Assembly: GCA_964393545.1 (NCBI GenBank) | Contig: CAYMUB010000001.1 | Span: 1 to 51,352 of the forward strand | DNA: 51,352 nt | Source of the DNA: CAYMUB01 sp964393545 | GTDB taxonomy: Bacteria > Patescibacteriota > Microgenomatia > Daviesbacterales > UBA10151 | Direction of reading: 5' to 3' | In this document: positions 48,734 to 51,352 of the stretch, in pieces | Layout of the letters: every line of letters starts with the position of its first letter | Position numbering within the stretch: position 1 is the first letter of the stretch | The notes under the pieces: model-generated | Database searches by the model: none | Told to the model about the DNA's origin: nothing | The model's input: only the letters and a program-made list of their open reading frames with translations | Made by a program: the position numbers and the translations under genes

Positions 48734-49888
48734 ATGCGATTCGTCCTACTTACCATACTGCTTACCCTTACCACACTGTATTTGCTGTTATTTTCTTACG
48801 TTTGGATTGACATTGGAATTATCTACATGCTTGCCCATACCCGCCCTATTTTCAATAACTTATTTGCCTATCGCCTATGGGGTGGCCACCATCAATTGAC
48901 TCTTTTTATTACCTACCTACTGACAATAACAACATTATTCATGCTTCAGCTATGCGTCTTATACGGTTGGTTAAATAAGGTAAAAGTAAAAAGATTGCTA
49001 GTCTTATTTGCAGCTACCTCTTTCCTCTTTGCCTGCTCCTACAATTTTGCCTCACATGACCTATTCAATTACTTATTCTTTGCTAAACTGGCTTGGGTTT
49101 TTCATCAAAACCCTTACCAAGTTACTCCCAGTATGTATAACCAAGATCTATGGGTAACCTTTATACACTCAGTAGACTCTATTTATACTTATGGAGTTTT
49201 CTATCTTATCTATTCTATGATTCCCATAGCGATTTTTGGGGGTAGCCACTTCACTTTGATTTTTTATGGTCTAAGGATCATGAACTTTTTTTTGTTTTTT
49301 CTTGCAGGCTTACTTCTATTGAAGATAAATAAGAGGGATAAAAAGGTTTTTAGCTACTGGTTTCTTAATCCATATCTAATTGTTGAATTGTTAATGAATG
49401 CTCACAACGATCTTTTAATGATAGCTTTATTTATCATTTCAATGTTTTTTCTCAACCTACACCAACAGATTAAATCAATTGCAATTTTCTTGGTAACTAT
49501 CTTTACAAAAAGCCCAAACTTTATTAGTCCTGTTATCCTTGGAACTCCAGTACTTTTGTTAAATAAGAAAAAAAGGCCATTTTATTTTAAAGTGGCAAGT
49601 CTTGCCTTATTTCTTTTTTTGACAATAGCTCCTTCACGTCCTATCCTTAACTGGTACTACACTTGGATTTATATGTTTTTGCCCTTTGCTAAAATTAAAA
49701 CCTATTCATGGATCTTAATTTACATCATGGGTTTAATGCTGCTTTTGAAGTACCAGACTTTTCTCTATCCTTGGGCTGACTTTATAACCTGGATAAATAT
49801 CTTCACTAAAGAAATAATGATTATACTCACTGTAGGGGTTGTTTTGATTGAAATAGGCAAACCAAAATGGTTTAATTCAAACAAATAG
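48734..49888 (+). CDS. multi-pass membrane glycosyltransferase-like protein
   Basis: The 384-residue protein has about ten TM helices. An early outside loop SYNFASHDLFNYLFFAKLAWVFHQNPYQ contains the D near residue 113 expected of polyprenol-phosphate-sugar-dependent GT-C enzymes (GT87/mannosyltransferase-like), and YWFLNPYLIVELLMNAHNDLLMI follows the GT-C pattern 'NP..i.e...n.HND'. It probably adds mannose or similar outside the membrane. Confidence 0.65.
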   Translation: MRFVLLTILLTLTTLYLLLFSYVWIDIGIIYMLAHTRPIFNNLFAYRLWGGHHQLTLFITYLLTITTLFMLQLCVLYGWLNKVKVKRLLVLFAATSFLFACSYNFASHDLFNYLFFAKLAWVFHQNPYQVTPSMYNQDLWVTFIHSVDSIYTYGVFYLIYSMIPIAIFGGSHFTLIFYGLRIMNFFLFFLAGLLLLKINKRDKKVFSYWFLNPYLIVELLMNAHNDLLMIALFIISMFFLNLHQQIKSIAIFLVTIFTKSPNFISPVILGTPVLLLNKKKRPFYFKVASLALFLFLTIAPSRPILNWYYTWIYMFLPFAKIKTYSWILIYIMGLMLLLKYQTFLYPWADFITWINIFTKEIMIILTVGVVLIEIGKPKWFNSNK

Positions 49889-49933
49889 TATTTGCTCCCC
49901 TGAGTTGAAGAGGTTAGGACTGGAAATTAAGGT

Positions 49934-50806
49934 TTATTTAATTCCGATTTTCCAAATTCCTTTTTCCCTAAAAGCTGGTATTGTTTGGCGTTTTGCTGCA
50001 TTTAAAATTACCGGTGCAGGTTTCTTTTGTCTGGCTGCATATTCAGTAGCCTCAATAATTTTATTTCCTTCAAGATAGGCAATTCTTTTATGCAAAGTCT
50101 CCATAAGGGCAAGCGAGACTATTTTTTCCATTATCTTAGGTTGCTTTTTGTTACGAAACTCATTAAAGGATTGATAATAGATTTGTTTTTCTTTATCACG
50201 GATAATTATTCCCGGGAAACCCAGAGCGTATAACTGATAATTTATTAGCAATCTGCCAATCCTTCCATTACCATCTAAAAAGGGGTGTATTGTCTCAAAT
50301 TGTAAATGAAACTTAGAAATCTTATCTACAAAGTAACTTATATGATCACTTGAGTACTCAATCAAAGCCTCCTTAAGCATCCGTTCCACATGTTCTGGAG
50401 CAGGTGCAATATGAGTTCCCACTCTGACATACTCCCCTTTTTTACGGAGTCTGCCAGCAATGCTTTCATCAATATTGCCAATCAACATTTGATGCAAAAA
50501 CAAGATAGTATCTTTGGAGAGTTCCTCTGAAGATTTGGTTTGGATATATTCCATTACCCTTGCCAAATTTTTAGCTTCAAAAACTTCCCGTAGATTCACA
50601 TTCCTGGAAACCTCCATCTCCAAAAGTATCTTTTCTGTCTCTTTAAGGGTGAGGGTAGAATTTTCTATAGCATTTGAGTTATAAACACTTTCGGCAGTTT
50701 CAGCTTCATCAATAATCTTGAGTAAAGAATTTTTACCAATTTTTAAACGGTCGTATTGTTTTTTGAGAGCTTCTATTCTTTTTTGGATTAAACTAGATGT
50801 TGACAT
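49934..50806 (-). CDS. class II Fic protein with C-terminal HTH-like tail
   Basis: The 290-residue protein has the inhibitory motif S-N-A-I-E-N (residues 44-49, S/TxxxE(G/N)) in the N-terminal helix and the active site HPFLDGNGRIGR at 174-185. It transfers AMP to a protein Tyr/Ser/Thr and is autoinhibited. The last 40 residues (EATEYAARQKKPAPVILNAAKRQTIPAFREKGIWKIG) resemble an excisionase/MerR-type wing, allowing autoregulation. Confidence 0.9.
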   Translation of the reverse strand: MSTSSLIQKRIEALKKQYDRLKIGKNSLLKIIDEAETAESVYNSNAIENSTLTLKETEKILLEMEVSRNVNLREVFEAKNLARVMEYIQTKSSEELSKDTILFLHQMLIGNIDESIAGRLRKKGEYVRVGTHIAPAPEHVERMLKEALIEYSSDHISYFVDKISKFHLQFETIHPFLDGNGRIGRLLINYQLYALGFPGIIIRDKEKQIYYQSFNEFRNKKQPKIMEKIVSLALMETLHKRIAYLEGNKIIEATEYAARQKKPAPVILNAAKRQTIPAFREKGIWKIGIK

Positions 50807-50815
50807 AACTTGAAT

Positions 50816-50887
50816 ATCATATCATATTCACGTTATTTTGTCAATTTAACGTGAATCTAGTGCCATTTGCGGGATAAATTCACGTTA
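50816..50887 (-). promoter_or_regulatory. fic promoter with three TTCACGTTA operator copies
   Basis: Minus strand TTGACA (plus 50839-50844), N17, TATGAT (50816-50821), 9 nt to the ATG. ATTCACGTTA (50826-50835) lies in the spacer, its inverted copy TAACGTGAAT (50847-50856) just upstream of the -35, centres 21 bp apart; a third copy in direct orientation is at 50878-50887. Confidence 0.7.
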
Positions 50888-50912
50888 TTTTCCCCTGATT
50901 GACATATTCAAA

Positions 50913-51170
50913 TTATTTGGAGCGATGGGGGCAACCAGCCCAACAGCAAGGCCTGCGGATTCCTTCTATAAGCTCCGCGCGTACTCGCTCGACATGCTGT
51001 TTTCTCGTCTCCGGTTTCTTGACGGATGTAACCCAGCAGATCCATTCATTGCGCGCAAGTGGTGTAATATCCTCCCATGCTACCCGCGCAGCAGGCGTTG
51101 AAGTAAGAACTTTCCATAAATCCTCTGGCACGCTGTGTACCACACCAGCAGAGATTCCTTTTTTCGTCAT
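50913..51170 (-). CDS. YdeI/OmpD-associated-like protein
   Basis: The 85-residue protein has WKVLTSTPAARVAWEDITPLARNEWICWVTSVKKPETRKQHVERVRAELIEG, the pattern of the YdeI/OmpD-associated family C-terminal domain, whose function is unknown. Its codons (GCG, CGC, CTC, GAC) are much GC-richer than the rest, suggesting recent transfer. It has four Cys/His near the C-terminus (CCWAGCPH). Confidence 0.75.
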   Translation of the reverse strand: MTKKGISAGVVHSVPEDLWKVLTSTPAARVAWEDITPLARNEWICWVTSVKKPETRKQHVERVRAELIEGIRRPCCWAGCPHRSK

Positions 51171-51215
51171 AACATTATTTTACCAAATCTCAACTTTTTG
51201 GTTCGTCGTCAAGCT

Positions 51216-51256
51216 TGGCTCCCCCGCGTGGATTCGAACCACGAACCTTGATCTTA
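51216..51256 (-). tRNA. 3' exon of a tRNA, probably tRNA-Asn(GUU)
   Basis: The 3' part has anticodon end T36-A37-A38, stem strand GATCA, variable AGGTT, T-arm CGTGG-TTCGAAT-CCACG, acceptor strand CGGGGGA, G73, CCA. The 5' half must begin TCCCCCG and lies beyond the window. The U1-A72, C-rich acceptor with G73 is typical of bacterial tRNA-Asn, and an insertion between U35 and U36 fits anticodon GUU. Confidence 0.7.
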
Positions 51257-51352
51257 CAAGCGCCCTTCTGTTACCAAAAGACTTGGACTATCTTATCATC
51301 CCTTTCGGGAGTCAGGTATATAGTCTCTACACATTTACCCCGCCAAGCGGAG
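51257..51352 (-). ncRNA. group I intron, 3' half, in a tRNA anticodon loop
   Basis: Read on the minus strand: P6-like CTCCGC-TTG-GCGGGG, P7 5' strand GAGACTAT, P8 TCCC-GAAA-GGGA, P7 3' strand AAGATAGTCC (pairing GACTAT/ATAGTC), P9 CTTTTG-GTAA-CAGAAG, and a final G before the exon. CAAG after P7 pairs with CTTG at the intron end. The 5' half is outside the window. Confidence 0.82.

Noticed and set aside
1..51352. CRISPR arrays, rRNA genes, IS elements, plasmid or phage modules
   Set aside because: No regular spacer-repeat series, rRNA sequence, transposase or phage structural gene was seen.

Overview
The window is about 51 kb of AT-rich bacterial DNA with short intergenic gaps. It looks like a member of the Candidate Phyla Radiation (Patescibacteria), most likely Microgenomates-like. 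The reasons are the gene set (class I aldolase plus GlpX-type FBPase, a TraG/VirD4-like ATPase, many membrane-anchored small proteins, several toxin-antitoxin pairs, few biosynthetic pathways), unusual tRNAs including one interrupted by a group I intron, and a dominant leaderless-promoter style. The lineage is an inference; there is no rRNA here to prove it.

Layout. 1-7137: partial dihydroorotase, a DUF5654-like membrane protein, a HicBA pair, a prepilin-like protein, recF, an MFS transporter, mutM/fpg, and a translationally coupled FBPase-aldolase pair (gluconeogenic direction). 7.2-21.2 kb: envelope and glycan functions (secreted lytic transglycosylase-like protein, two GT4 and one GT2 glycosyltransferases, a membrane-anchored glycosidase-like protein, DUF5667-like protein, ABC exporter), interleaved with an HTH-MNT/HepT pair, a PIN/RHH pair, DNA polymerase I lacking a 3'-5' exonuclease domain, and an alpha/beta hydrolase. 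21.4-28.3 kb: ftsH, trpS, then an unfamiliar module of a TrpF-like barrel protein, a large phosphoribosyltransferase with a structured leader, and a two-TM protein with a Pro/Thr stalk. 28.4-31.1 kb: a three-gene ATP-citrate-lyase/citryl-CoA-type operon. 31.2-36.9 kb: a small orphan with a strong Shine-Dalgarno, a GlmU-like nucleotidyltransferase, an atypical tRNA-Met(CAU), an NRAMP-like transporter, an initiator tRNA flanked by two GIY-YIG proteins, FtsB-like and Xer-like proteins. 36.9-45.1 kb: a tRNA reading AUA, a VirD4-like ATPase operon, a flavin reductase, Ni-superoxide dismutase with its maturation protease, BrnTA, thioredoxin reductase, PAP2 phosphatase, a cupredoxin-fold protein, a cytidylyltransferase-like protein and MsrA. 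45.3-51.35 kb: a broken membrane glycosyltransferase, XRE/RadC, small membrane proteins, a Nudix hydrolase, a Fic protein with its own operator region, a GC-richer YdeI-like gene, and the 3' half of a tRNA (probably Asn) split by a group I intron.

How the genes work together. Oxidative-stress defence is clustered at 40.3-45.1 kb (NiSOD, TrxB, MsrA). Central carbon is represented by aldolase/FBPase and by the citrate-cleaving (or citrate-forming) acyl-CoA module. A striking window-wide property is that most first genes of transcription units have a good -10 hexamer 5-8 nt before the start codon, so their mRNAs should be leaderless. Shine-Dalgarno sequences appear at a few genes only. The strongest candidates for something undescribed are the TrpF-like/PRTase module with its attenuator-like leader, the tRNA set, and the palindromic repeats inserted into or at the ends of coding genes.
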